Shown here in pieces: positions 41,033 through 50,167 of a stretch of DNA of 64,000 bases. Position 1 is the stretch's first letter, and the number at the start of each line of letters is the position of its first letter. Source of the DNA: Heracleum sosnowskyi (taxonomy: Eukaryota > Streptophyta > Magnoliopsida > Apiales > Apiaceae); NCBI GenBank assembly GCA_030848705.1, contig CM061245.1, positions 67,978,006 to 68,042,005 of the forward strand, in the 5' to 3' direction. The translations under genes and the position numbers were made by a program. Under the pieces are notes generated by a model. It did not search any database and was not told where the DNA came from. It saw only the letters and a program-made list of their open reading frames with translations.

Positions 41033-43005
41033 GAATCTACCAAACTAAGGACTCAAACCTTAAATTTCTAAGAGCTCTTCCAAAAGAATGGAAGCCTATG
41101 ACTGTTTCTCTAAGAAACACTCAAGAGTACAAAGATTACACTCTTGAAAGGCTGTATGGAACATTGAAGACTTATGAGCTGGAAATGGAGCAAGATGAGG
41201 AAATTGAAAAGGTACAGAAGAAGGGTGGATCCATTGCATTGATTGCATCTGTGAACCAACTGGAAGATGACACTGAAGAAGCTGCAAAGGCCACAACTAG
41301 TCGATCTAGTTGTAGGAGTGATGTTAGCAAGGGTAAAGACAAGATGACAGAAGAAGAAGAATCAGAACCAGCCAACTTGGATGACTTAGATGAGATTGAT
41401 GAACACATTGCTTTTCTGTCAAGAAAATTCTCTAAGTTCAAGTTCAAAAGAAACTCAGAAGCAAGGCCACCAAGAAGAGACTTTCAACCTAGCAAAACAA
41501 ACTGGATTGAAAAGTCTAAATCTAAATGTTTCAATTGTGGAATGCTTGGTCACTTTGCTGGAGACTGCAGAAAGCCCAAGATTGAGAAGAGCAACAGGAA
41601 ATTTGAGCCTGTTGATTATAAAAAGAAATACTTTGAACTTCTCAAGCAAAAGGAAAAGGCTTTCATGTCTCAGGAGTATGATTGGGCTGGTAATGGTGAA
41701 GATTCTGATGATGATGTTGAGTATGTCAACTTGGCTCTTATGGCTGACAATCATGAGCAGGAAGCAAGTTCCTCAAGCAACCAGGTAACAATTACTAATC
41801 TTTCTGAGCTTTCTAAAGAGGAATGCGATAGTGCAGTAAATGAAATGTCTACTGTATTATATAATTTGCGTGTTACTCTTAAATCACTTACCAAAGAGAA
41901 TTCAAGAATTAAAGAGACTAATTTGCTCTTAAGTGATAGGAATGCAATGTTAGAAGCACAGCTCATTGAATTTGAGAAAATGAGATGTGTTAGTAGGGAT
42001 GCTAAGAAGGAACTTGAGAACGTGTTACAAAGGGAAGAAATTCTTAAGACACAACTAGAAATAGAACAGAGTGTGATTGCTAAATGGAAAGATGCCAGGA
42101 ATGTTGCTACCAACATCATTAATGTTCAAGGTATGGAATCTTTCTGTGAACAATCATGGAAAAAGAACAAAGAGAAACTAGGGTATGCTTGTGAAGCCTT
42201 AGATTCAGAAACAGAGTCAACAAACAACAATGATCATTTGTTGAAGGTTGATATGTCAACGGAATGCGATGTTCCGTTGACACATGAACCATCAACCGAT
42301 CAGGGTGTTTCGTTGACAGAGAAAAGAAAAGATGAACTCACTAGACTTAATAATAAGTATGGTCCTGTCACCAAGAACTTTGTTCAAGGTGAGTCTAGTA
42401 AATCAAAGAAAGTTGAGAAGCCTGTTGAGAGAGCTAATGTAGGTCACTTGTCCAACAAGCAATTGAAAGATAAAATAGAGAATGTTCAAATTGAGGCTAA
42501 GGGAAATAAAAGGAATAACAGGAATGGCAAAGTAGGAATTAACAAACACAACAATTACACACCTGATAAATATGCTCCTAGAAAGACTTGTGTCAATTGT
42601 GGAAGTGTTAGTCATCTATCTACTAACTGCAAATCTGTTAAGAAAACTGCTAATGTGAAAATTCCCAAGCCTGCAATGAATAATCTTATGCCTACAATGC
42701 CTGTTATGCCTAACATGTTTGCTCCATGTGCACAATTTCAGAATCCATATGCTAACATATCATTTGTGCCTAATCCATACATGAATATGTTTAGTATGCC
42801 ACAAATGCCATGGAATATGAATAATATGTGTGTTCCTTCAAATATGCATGCTGTAAATGAAAATGTGAGCAACAATCAGAAATCAACACCAAGAGTAAAA
42901 GTTGATTTAAATCAATCTGAGCCCAAGGTGAAAAATGATGTAAAAAGAAAAGCAAAGGCTAACAAAACAGGACCCAAGGAAACTTGGGTACCAAAATCGA
43001 CTTGA
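41033..43005 (+). pseudogene. gag: Copia C gag, N-terminus missing
   Basis: The reading starts abruptly after LTR sequence with a segment equal to mid-Gag (DSNLKFLRALPKEW), so the first about 160 residues are lost. It stays open to 43005; the annotated frame from ATG 41098 is 635 residues. Knuckles are CFNCGMLGHFAGDC (about 41527) and CVNCGSVSHLSTNC (about 42588). A Met/Pro/Asn-rich segment follows (42670-42860). The product ends TWVPKST. pol overlaps in the -1 frame. Confidence 0.9.
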
Positions 43006-46000
43006 TTTGGTTCTATTGTGTGCAGGGAGACAAAAAGAATCTTTGGTACTTGGATAGTGGTTGTTCAAGACACATGACTGGTGATTCTACCCTGCTCACA
43101 GAGTTTCAGGAAAGAGCTGGCCCTTGTATTGCTTTTGGAGATGACAGCAAAGGCTACACAAAGGGATATGGCTTGATTTCAAAAGAGAATGTCATCATAG
43201 ATGAGGTTGCATTGGTGGATGGTCTCAAGCACAATTTGCTTAGTATCAGTCAACTTTGTGACAAAGGATTTTTAGTTACTTTTTCTAAAGAAGCCTGTGT
43301 TGTTTCTAAAGGAGGAAACAACAATGTGGTAATGACTGGATTCAGAAGAGGGAATGTGTACATTGCTGACTTTAGTAGCACAAGTCCAGACACCATCACT
43401 TGTCTTTTCAGCAAAGCAAGCAAGGATGAAAGTTGGCTATGGCACAAGAAATTATCTCATCTGAATTTCAAGGTTATGAATGATTTGGTAAGGAAGGATC
43501 TTGCTAGAGGAATTCCACAGGTGGAGTTTTCCAAGGATGGTTTGTGTGATGCCTGTCAAAAAGGGAAACAAAAGAAGGCATCATTCAAAAGCAAGACAGA
43601 GTCATCAATTGTCCATCAGCTTGAGTTACTTCATATGGATCTGTTTGGCCCTGTAAATGTCATGTCTATTTCAAAGAAGAAATATTGTCTTGTGATTGTT
43701 GATGATTTTTCTAGATTTACTTGGACCTTCTTTTTACATTCTAAAGATGAGGCAAGTGAAATCATTATCAATCACATCAAGATGGTAAACAATCATCCTG
43801 ACTTGAAAGTAAGAAGGATCAGGAGTGACAATGGGACAGAATTCAAGAATTCAAGCATGAAGATGTTCTGTGAAGAAAATGGTATTATGCATGAGTTTTC
43901 AGCAGCAAGGACACCACAGCAAAATGGTGTAGTTGAAAGGAAAAACAGAACACTTATTGAAGCTGCCAGGACAATGCTAGATGAATCAAAGTTACCAACT
44001 TATTTTTGGGCTGAGGTAGTTAACACAGCTTGCTTCACTCAGAATATTTCTTTGATTAATCAGGCCAAGGGAATGACCCCTTATCAACTACTCAAAAGAA
44101 AGAAGCCACTATTGGATTTTCTTCATGTCTTTGGATGCAAGTGCTTTGTTCTGAGAAATCAAGCTGAGCATTTGGGGAAATTTGAAGCAAAGGCAGATGA
44201 AGCAATATTTGTGGGATATGCATCAGGGAAAGCTTACAGAGTCTATAATCTCAGAACCAACATTGTTATGGAATCTGTACATGTTGTTTTTGATGATCTC
44301 AAAATTCAAGGTCTCTATGATGAAGGTTTCCATGAAAGTCTCTCTTTTGAGAATGAGGAAGGAGATCGAATGAATCATGTTAAGACTACTGAGAAACAGC
44401 CTAAAGTTGTTGTATCTAGCACAGATGAGAGCAGCAGTGAAGATGAAATTGCTGCATTAAGATTGAAAAGAATAGCTGCTAGTAGACCAAATGGTCATTT
44501 CGTTGACAGTCAAGATGGTGGTTTCGTTGACAGTCAAAATGAGCGTTTCGTTGACAGCCAAAACAGTCATACCGTTGAAGGTCATAGAAATGTCTCAAGA
44601 AGTGATCATTTAGGGACAACAAACTCAGGGGGAGTTTCTCAAGGACAAATATCCAATCAAGGCAATCATGATCATGAAGCTACCTCGTCAAGAGCAAATC
44701 TACCTCCTTCAAGAAAATGGACTAAAGATCATCCCTTTGAACTTATTATAGGTGATGTTTCTTCAAAAGTCCAAACTAGAAGAGCAACTCAAGAAGAATG
44801 TCTATATAGCAGCTTTCTGTCTCAAGATGAGCCAAAGAAAGTTGAGGATGCACTTCTAGATCCAGATTGGGTTTTGGCTATGCAAGAAGAGCTAAACCAA
44901 TTTGAAAGGAACAATGTTTGGAAGCTGGTGCCCAAGCCTAAGGACAGGAGTATAATAGGCACAAAATGGGTGTTCAGAAACAAGATGGATGAAAATGGCA
45001 TAGTCACAAGGAACAAAGCAAGACTAGTTGCAAAAGGCTACTCACAGGAAGAAGGAATTGATTTTGATGAAACATTTGCTCCTGTTGCAAGACTAGAAGC
45101 AATAAGGATTTTCCTAGCCTATGCAGCCCATGCCAATTTCAAAGTCTATCAAATGGATGTGAAAAGTGCTTTTCTGAATGGGGAATTGGAAGAGGAGGTC
45201 TATGTAAGTCAACCTCCTGGTTTTGAAGATGATGATTTTCCAGAATATGTATACTTCCTCCTCAAAGCACTCTATGGTTTGAAACAAGCACCTAGAGCCT
45301 GGTATGACACACTCTCACAGTTTCTTCTTGAGAATCATTTCACTAGAGGTACTGTAGATAAAACTCTTTTTCACAGGATTGTGAATGGCTCTACTATACT
45401 TGTTCAAATTTATGTAGATGACATAATCTTTGGGTCTACAGATGTGAAACTTTGTCAAAAGTTTGCCAAGCTTATGCAAAGTAAATATGAAATGAGCATG
45501 ATGGGAGAATTAACTTACTTTCTTGGTCTTCAAGTGAAGCAAGTTAATGAAGGCATTTTCATTAGCATTTTCATTAGTATGGATACCGTTGATGGAGAAA
45601 CACTTGTCAACGAAAGAAGCTGTTTAACTTGTCATCCTGTGCCAGCCTATCAAGTAATGGCTCAACAGGGCAATGTGGAGGCAGAAAGGTCACTCAACTT
45701 AATTCATACTACTGCATCAATGCAAAGAGCAAAGGATGCCTTGACCAATCTACCTCCAGGAGCTGCAGCAAGTGGAGACTTTGAGTTTTCTGATGATGAG
45801 GACAGCTATGGTGATAATCTACAGGTGGCCACCACTTCACAGACTGGGACTTCTGTGGTGCCTCCTACACCAGGATGGCTTTCTCAGGGTATGCATGGAA
45901 GAGTCACTCTAGATGCTGCTATCTCAAGGCAGTACAATGAGGCCTATCTAGCTCATGAGTCTGCAAATGCAAGGGACAAGAAATTCTACAAGGCCATCAT

Positions 46001-47735
46001 GGATTCTCTGGAAATTCAAAGGCTACAAATGATGCAGACAAGGATTGAGGCTACAGAAATCAAGGACTCCATTAGCAATCTCAGGGATGCTAACTACAGG
46101 ATGATCGATGAAAAGCTCCCTCTTCTCACTGTGTCCAAGATGACCAGGTTTTTCTCTAAGGAACCTGAGGTGGCTACATCCTTGAAAACTCTCTCTACAA
46201 GAGTGGAGAAGGTGGAAGCTACACTTTCTCAAATGCAGAAGGAACAGGAGAAGCAAACTCAGCTACTCACTCAGCTAGTGGCAGCTCAAGGACTCCCAGT
46301 CATCTCTCTTGATGCTAACAAAAAGGGGGAGAAATCTAAGAAGCTAAACATTCAAATCACAAAGGTGTTGGTCCCAGCCATTTCACTGCCACAGGAGCCA
46401 CTAGCAATGGGGGAGTTTGGGAAGAAGAAGAAGGATAGTATTGACCTGATCCAGGAAGCTTCTATGAGGATGAAACTTGCAGAACAAATCAAAGATCACT
46501 GGTCCAACATAGAAGCAAGGTTCAAGAACATTACTGAATCTTCAAAGACAGATCAGCCATCAACAAATGCAATGGTGATTGTACAAATGGAGCCACAGTT
46601 CAAGAGCTCTTATGCTATAGAGCCCCTTCAGCATGGAATCTTTCAAGATTCAAGAAATGAGAAGGGTCAATCTTCATGCTTTAATAATGTGGATGCAAGA
46701 GGGATGTCTCCAATATCACCTGCCAAACCCAAAGGCAAGAACATTGAAAGGATATTTTATCCTGCTCCAAATCCAGATGAGTTCAAAGTCCTAGGGAAGC
46801 TGATCATTGAGAGCAAGGAAAGCAATCATCCAAGCATAAGGAATCAAAGGGCCATCATCTACAGGGACAGCAAGGAAATCTGCATTTGGGTTGGTCACCC
46901 AAATTTTGCAAAGGCCAAGGCTGAAGAATCTGAAAGGGCAGCAATGCAAGCATTGGCAGTTGCTCAAGCACTTGAAGATGAAGAGACCTTTCAGGAAGAA
47001 AAAGCCAAGGATGGAGCTAATGAAGCTGAACCAGCAAGGAAAAGTGTAAGGCAACCAAAGGCTAGAGCTAAGAGGAATCTGAACTTTGAAAAAGAGGACT
47101 CTCTGGACACTGCTCAAGCCCCTTCCACAACAAGTGCACATCAAATTCCTATTGACCTACCTATTGGAGGAAAGTTGGCCTGTGACCCTGCACACCCTGT
47201 CAACTTTCATGATCAACCAATCATGCCAAAGGAGGAGCCTATTGAATTTGATGAAGCCTATTTTCCAAAGTTCCTATTTGAAAAGGATCAACCAATGAAG
47301 ACAAAGAAAAGGGCTGTCAAGGCAAAGCCAGTATTTGTGAGGAAGCCACAATCTCAGAAACCCCCTACAAATCTAGAGGACTGCATGTACATTGCTGACA
47401 TCAGGGAAGAATCCAGCTTACATCTTGATTTAGACAACCTGGTGGAAGTAAGGGGCATTGCAGCTTCTCAAAAGTTACCTAAAAGATTGGTTTTCACATA
47501 CAAGGGTGGTAGAGAACAAATATGGCCTCTCTACAGAATTTTAGGAGAAGACTACCAAACACTACTCACAGTGTTTAGATGCTTGAAGAAAGACTTTGGC
47601 TTCACCAAAACAGCCAAGTCTGAGGTGGTCTCCAAGATATGTCAAATAAAGGCTAGCTGGAACAAGCCTGAGGCTCTTCCCAGGATGCTAAGAGTGCCCT
47701 CAACAGGAAAGAAGATCCATCTTCAACCTTACTAG
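42984..47735 (+). CDS. pol: Copia C Pol fused in frame to the 3' ORF protein, 1583 residues, RNase H missing
   Basis: Residues about 20-860 are protease (D24-S-G), GAG-pre-integrase, integrase (MDLFGPV, RSDNGTEF, NGVVERKNR) and RT up to LGLQVKQVNEGIFIS. YVDD is at 810-813. The reading then passes through a 12-bp tandem duplication (GCATTTTCATTA at 45553-45564 and 45565-45576) straight into a 3' ORF protein of about 720 residues: an acidic segment, a coiled coil (LKTLSTRVEKVEATLSQMQK), NKKGEKS over a polypurine tract, Ala/Glu-rich and basic segments, and a C-terminal region ending IHLQPY. RT thumb end, connection and RNase H are absent. The first conserved codons follow TGTGCAG|GG; upstream codons (from 42984) overlap gag. 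It cannot reverse-transcribe by itself. Open over 4.7 kb, so the fusion is recent or under some constraint. Confidence 0.9.
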   Translation: MGTKIDLIWFYCVQGDKKNLWYLDSGCSRHMTGDSTLLTEFQERAGPCIAFGDDSKGYTKGYGLISKENVIIDEVALVDGLKHNLLSISQLCDKGFLVTFSKEACVVSKGGNNNVVMTGFRRGNVYIADFSSTSPDTITCLFSKASKDESWLWHKKLSHLNFKVMNDLVRKDLARGIPQVEFSKDGLCDACQKGKQKKASFKSKTESSIVHQLELLHMDLFGPVNVMSISKKKYCLVIVDDFSRFTWTFFLHSKDEASEIIINHIKMVNNHPDLKVRRIRSDNGTEFKNSSMKMFCEENGIMHEFSAARTPQQNGVVERKNRTLIEAARTMLDESKLPTYFWAEVVNTACFTQNISLINQAKGMTPYQLLKRKKPLLDFLHVFGCKCFVLRNQAEHLGKFEAKADEAIFVGYASGKAYRVYNLRTNIVMESVHVVFDDLKIQGLYDEGFHESLSFENEEGDRMNHVKTTEKQPKVVVSSTDESSSEDEIAALRLKRIAASRPNGHFVDSQDGGFVDSQNERFVDSQNSHTVEGHRNVSRSDHLGTTNSGGVSQGQISNQGNHDHEATSSRANLPPSRKWTKDHPFELIIGDVSSKVQTRRATQEECLYSSFLSQDEPKKVEDALLDPDWVLAMQEELNQFERNNVWKLVPKPKDRSIIGTKWVFRNKMDENGIVTRNKARLVAKGYSQEEGIDFDETFAPVARLEAIRIFLAYAAHANFKVYQMDVKSAFLNGELEEEVYVSQPPGFEDDDFPEYVYFLLKALYGLKQAPRAWYDTLSQFLLENHFTRGTVDKTLFHRIVNGSTILVQIYVDDIIFGSTDVKLCQKFAKLMQSKYEMSMMGELTYFLGLQVKQVNEGIFISIFISMDTVDGETLVNERSCLTCHPVPAYQVMAQQGNVEAERSLNLIHTTASMQRAKDALTNLPPGAAASGDFEFSDDEDSYGDNLQVATTSQTGTSVVPPTPGWLSQGMHGRVTLDAAISRQYNEAYLAHESANARDKKFYKAIMDSLEIQRLQMMQTRIEATEIKDSISNLRDANYRMIDEKLPLLTVSKMTRFFSKEPEVATSLKTLSTRVEKVEATLSQMQKEQEKQTQLLTQLVAAQGLPVISLDANKKGEKSKKLNIQITKVLVPAISLPQEPLAMGEFGKKKKDSIDLIQEASMRMKLAEQIKDHWSNIEARFKNITESSKTDQPSTNAMVIVQMEPQFKSSYAIEPLQHGIFQDSRNEKGQSSCFNNVDARGMSPISPAKPKGKNIERIFYPAPNPDEFKVLGKLIIESKESNHPSIRNQRAIIYRDSKEICIWVGHPNFAKAKAEESERAAMQALAVAQALEDEETFQEEKAKDGANEAEPARKSVRQPKARAKRNLNFEKEDSLDTAQAPSTTSAHQIPIDLPIGGKLACDPAHPVNFHDQPIMPKEEPIEFDEAYFPKFLFEKDQPMKTKKRAVKAKPVFVRKPQSQKPPTNLEDCMYIADIREESSLHLDLDNLVEVRGIAASQKLPKRLVFTYKGGREQIWPLYRILGEDYQTLLTVFRCLKKDFGFTKTAKSEVVSKICQIKASWNKPEALPRMLRVPSTGKKIHLQPY
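43003..43025 (+). promoter_or_regulatory. gag/pol boundary with splice-acceptor-like sequence (C)
   Basis: gag stop TGA 43003-43005, then TTTGGTTCTATTGTGTGCAG|GG with AG at 43024-43025. pol is in the -1 frame relative to gag. Confidence 0.4.
44627..44634 (+). promoter_or_regulatory. Internal polypurine tract in the IN-RT linker of C
   Basis: AGGGGGAG, near the middle of the element, as in A1, A2 and B. Confidence 0.35.
46320..46334 (+). promoter_or_regulatory. Internal polypurine tract in the 3' ORF part of C
   Basis: AAAAAGGGGGAGAAA, encoding KKGEK, about 1.8 kb before the 3' LTR. Confidence 0.5.
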
Positions 47736-47951
47736 ATGATGGAATTTAAGGACAAGGACAACTGCAGAAGGTTCTTCAGGATGGAAGACCAGCTGGATAA
47801 GGCATCTAATCAAACTCTAAGGTTCATGCAATCCAAGCTTGGTGATCAAGATGAAGAAGAGAAGATCTTTTACAGAAGGCTACAGGTCCAGATTGAGGAG
47901 AACAACTCTAGGAGAGGGAAGAAGACTATGCCTCAAAGAAGACCAAGATGA
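47736..47951 (+). pseudogene. C-terminal end of the C 3' ORF after a TAG
   Basis: 71 codons in the same frame as the fusion ORF, directly after TAG 47733-47735 (MMEFKDKDNCRRFFRMEDQL). Rich in Glu, Lys, Arg and Gln, ending in a basic tail (KKTMPQRRPR). Most simply the tail of the 3' ORF cut off by a nonsense change; a separate small ORF is less likely. Confidence 0.65.
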
Positions 47952-48137
47952 ATCATTTGCTCAGTCTAGAGGAGCACATTTGGGCATTAGTCTTGTAAGT
48001 CTTGTTTATGTCTAAAACTTTATGAAGCTAAATGCAATTTTTACTTTTAATCATGGGTAATATGTCTGAGTGTTTTTGTTATCATCAAGGCTCTTGATTT
48101 ATGGCTGTTATTCTATCAGTCATAAATTGGGGGAGAT

Positions 48138-49175
48138 TGTTAGGAATATGTTGATTCTTGATGATAATTGTAAAAACACTTAGTAGATTTTGTATTAAGT
48201 TATTTTGTAACTGTCAACGAAATGGCATGCTTTGCAGTGTTTCGTTGACAGGAAGCTCATCAACGGAATGAGTGTTGTAGCAATTGCACTATACAATACT
48301 TCACAGTTTGATATGCATTTGATGTATGTATTAGATAGGTTTCCTAAGTCATGTTGACTAAGTACTAGATAGGCAAAATAGGTTGGTTAATTGTAAGTAT
48401 ATCATGCCTTGTAATTTTGCCTAAGTGAAGACATGTCAACGGTATGAAGATTACTCTATCAACGGAACAAGGATACACCATCAACGGAATGAAGTTTACT
48501 CATCAACGAAATGAAGTTTACTCATCAACGAAATGGAGAATAAAGCTATCAACGAAACACATCTCCCTGCTATCAACGAATCATTATTGCTTTTCTGAAT
48601 AGTTGACAAAGTGATAGTGACAGTTTACTGAACAGATCTAAAGGTGATGTGGAAGTGTACTTTGCATTGGAAACCATTAAAATGGACATGGGGAATAAGG
48701 AAACATCCCAGTTTCCAATTGGGCTCTTGGGAGTGATCATAATAAGCATGAAGACAAAAGCAAGGATCTCCAAGGACCACTGGACAAAGGGATGAAAAGC
48801 AAACTATTGGCGGTTATCTTTAATGTACTTTAGAGTAGCCAAAAATAGTATTGTAAACTTGGGAATATATAACCAAGTGTAGCAGTTATGAAGAAAGCAA
48901 GAGAAGAAAAACAAATAGTTTGTATTAGCTATCTTTGAGAGCATTCTTCTCTACAACTCTGTAACTGAGCAGCTGTGTACTTTTGTATCACAGATTATTT
49001 CCGCAATAAAAACACTTCAGTTGGATCATCAAACAATCCAACTGAATTATTGATATCTTGTGTTTTTGTTTATTCAGTTCAGTTTTATTTTATCATTGTT
49101 TTAAGTTTAAGAAAATATCAAGAATTGTATTCAACCCCCCCTTCTACAATTATGTTAGGTCATTTGGGAATAACA
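48138..49175 (+). repeat. 3' LTR of copia C
   Basis: 1038 bp, preceded by the polypurine tract AATTGGGGGAGAT (ending 48137), ending TTTGGGAATAACA. TATATAA at 48866-48872. The 185 bp between the last ORF and the tract hold no gene. Confidence 0.95.
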
Positions 49176-50104
49176 AAGGTCTTCACCATCAGTGCTGCCA
49201 TTTGCATCATCTGTTCTTCATCATCCTCAGAGTCAGAAGCTTCATCAGAGTTTGAGTCATCATCAGAGTTTGATGACTCACTTTCAGATTTAATGACTAA
49301 AGCCTTTCCCTTGGCTTTCTTCCTTGATGATTCCTTCTTGATGGGCTTCTCCTCAACTTTGAGAGCAACAGATTTTGTCTTTTTGCTTAATCTTCTATTC
49401 CTTTGTTCTATCTCCAGTTCATGAGTTTTTAACAACCCATAGATTTCATCAAGATCTGTATCAGCAAGCTCATAATTATCTCTTATTGTGGTTGTCTTTA
49501 AATCCCACTTTTCAGGTAGAGATAACAGAAACTTGAGATTAGACTCTTCAAGCTCGTATTCTTTATCAACCAGAGACAGATCATTCAATAGTTTGCAAAA
49601 TCTGTCATAAGTCTCAGTCAAGGTTTCATTAGGTCTTGAATCAAAGTGCTCATACTCTTGTGTGAGTATTGTCTTTCTGTTCTTCTTAATAGCACCTGTT
49701 CCCTGGCATCTGACTTCTAAAGCATCCCATATCTCTTTGGCAGTTTTGCAGCCAATTACTCTGTTAGACATAACATTATCTAAAGCACTGTGGAGAAGAT
49801 GTCTAACCTTTGCATCTTTTGCAATTGATGAGATGTCCTCAGGAGTCATATCTCTCTTTTCCTTTGGAACAGTCTTTTGTTCTTGACCATCAACAACAGG
49901 GGCTAGTTTGGTTGGATTATGAGGACCATCATAAATTCTGTCAAGATATTCTGGATCTGTAGCCTCCAGAAACATGGTCATCTTCACCTTCCAAATTGGA
50001 TACTCTACTGGTCTAAGAATTGGAACCCTGATTGTTTCATATCGACTCACAGAATTAGGCTTAACCTGTTCAGCCTTGGGAGCAGTTTGATTTTCTTCAG
50101 ACAT
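49176..50104 (-). pseudogene. gag: Copia B gag, N-terminal part (right of C)
   Basis: Starts at ATG 50104 (MSEENQTAPKAEQVK), shortly after the primer site. It contains the DUF4219/gag_2 region (YETIRVPILRPVEYPIWKVK, then LKFLLSLPEKWDLKTTTIRDNYEL) and an acidic Ser/Asp/Glu stretch. It is cut at 49176-49180 (AAGGT) by copia C; the frame matches the left part if C and one target copy are skipped. The last residues to 49160 are C LTR sequence. Confidence 0.94.
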
Positions 50105-50153
50105 GATTATTACTGTGTTTGAATCGTAAAACTGTATATATTAAACAGCCTTG

Positions 50154-50165
50154 GCTTTGATACCA
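50154..50165 (-). other. Primer-binding site of B
   Basis: TGGTATCAAAGC in element direction, one base different from the tRNA-iMet complement TGGTATCAGAGC, two bases from the LTR. Confidence 0.88.
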
Positions 50166-50167
50166 AT

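Larger units (their letters stand above)
39999..49175 (+). mobile_element. Copia element C, nested in B gag, internally deleted
   Basis: LTRs of about 1.03 kb; 5 substitutions and a 2-base C-run difference by eye. Target duplication AAGGT at 39994-39998 and 49176-49180. It lacks the last bases of the 5' LTR, the primer site and the gag N-terminus (junction about 41032), and lacks the end of RT and RNase H (junction about 45553-45576). TCAACGAAA/TTTCGTTGA recurs in LTR, gag and pol. Confidence 0.96.
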
